A stretch of 37,538 nt of DNA from an uncultured Pseudomonadota bacterium (GTDB lineage: Bacteria; Myxococcota_A; UBA796; SXON01): the NCBI GenBank assembly GCA_903844155.1, contig CAIMSU010000107.1, positions 1-37,538 of the forward strand, given 5' to 3'. Shown in pieces: positions 37,477 through 37,538 of the stretch; position 1 is the stretch's first letter; each line of letters begins with the position of its first letter. The notes beneath the pieces are model-generated. The model ran no database searches, was not told the DNA's origin, and worked only from the letters and a program-made list of their open reading frames with translations. Made by a program: the position numbers and the translations under genes.

Positions 37477-37538
37477 CGGGTGGCCAAGTCGAAGGCGCGA
37501 CTTCGTGCCCCGCACGAAGCGTGCCTTCGACGCGGTCA
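37477..37538 (-). repeat. palindromic repeat family C, copy 2 (at window edge)
   Basis: Reverse-complement match to 31009..31070 over 62 bp with one difference. The outer hairpin arms are at 37488..37496 and 37523..37531. The match runs to the last base, so the repeat may continue beyond the window. Confidence 0.85.

Overview
This is a GC-rich stretch of bacterial chromosome carrying about 31 protein genes. It most resembles a myxobacterium or another member of the Myxococcota/Deltaproteobacteria. The grounds are many short-signal lipoproteins with Asp/Ser/Gly/Thr-rich linkers, MopE-type metal-binding repeats, FG-GAP and PKD surface proteins, a MYXO-CTERM-like tail, AgmX/PglI C-terminal domains and an ExbB/ExbD motor operon. 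This assignment is inferred from gene content; no rRNA or other marker is present. I see no tRNA, rRNA, CRISPR array, insertion sequence or phage gene.

Layout. 1-3.4 kb: a flavin amine oxidase (MTOX/sarcosine oxidase type) converges on an FG-GAP/UnbV lipoprotein. 3.4-6.6 kb, minus strand: TPR protein, ExbB, two ExbD-like proteins and a YD/RHS-like lipoprotein. 6.7-10.9 kb, plus: an 11-repeat MopE/FG-GAP lipoprotein, then a DapF homologue in which both catalytic cysteines are serines. 11.0-11.9 kb, minus: a PI-PLC-like lipoprotein. 12.0-14.7 kb, plus: a ferritin-like membrane protein, a NodU/CmcH carbamoyltransferase and a DUF5989 peptide. 14.7-20.0 kb, minus: a helical-repeat protein and a 1511-residue PKD surface protein. 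20.1-24.2 kb, minus: an operon of an outer-membrane-type protein, an ECF sigma factor, a FecR protein and a His-rich lipoprotein. 24.3-25.7 kb: an Rpn-family protein with a partial tandem duplicate. 25.8-29.6 kb, minus: preT-preA (dihydropyrimidine dehydrogenase) followed by two small lipoproteins. 29.6-32.1 kb: two AgmX/TonB-like paralogues flanking a doubtful reverse ORF. 32.1-35.0 kb: an NCS1 transporter divergent from a cytosine deaminase. 35.0-37.5 kb, minus: an asparagine-synthetase-like protein lacking its catalytic motifs and a Pro-rich lipoprotein.

Themes. PreTA, the NCS1 permease and cytosine deaminase together suggest uptake and use of pyrimidine bases (cytosine to uracil to dihydrouracil), although the genes are not one operon. 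The TPR-ExbB-ExbD-ExbD set looks like a proton-driven envelope motor. The sigma/FecR operon looks like a cell-surface signalling unit.

The least expected features are non-coding. Three families of short palindromic repeats are scattered through the window. One (29 bp, five copies) occurs as two in-frame 42-bp units inside the carbamoyltransferase gene, and another copy supplies the last codons and stop of the PI-PLC-like gene. Separately, six genes carry a TANNNT hexamer exactly 6 nt before the start codon, and a seventh has a near match, which points to leaderless transcription.
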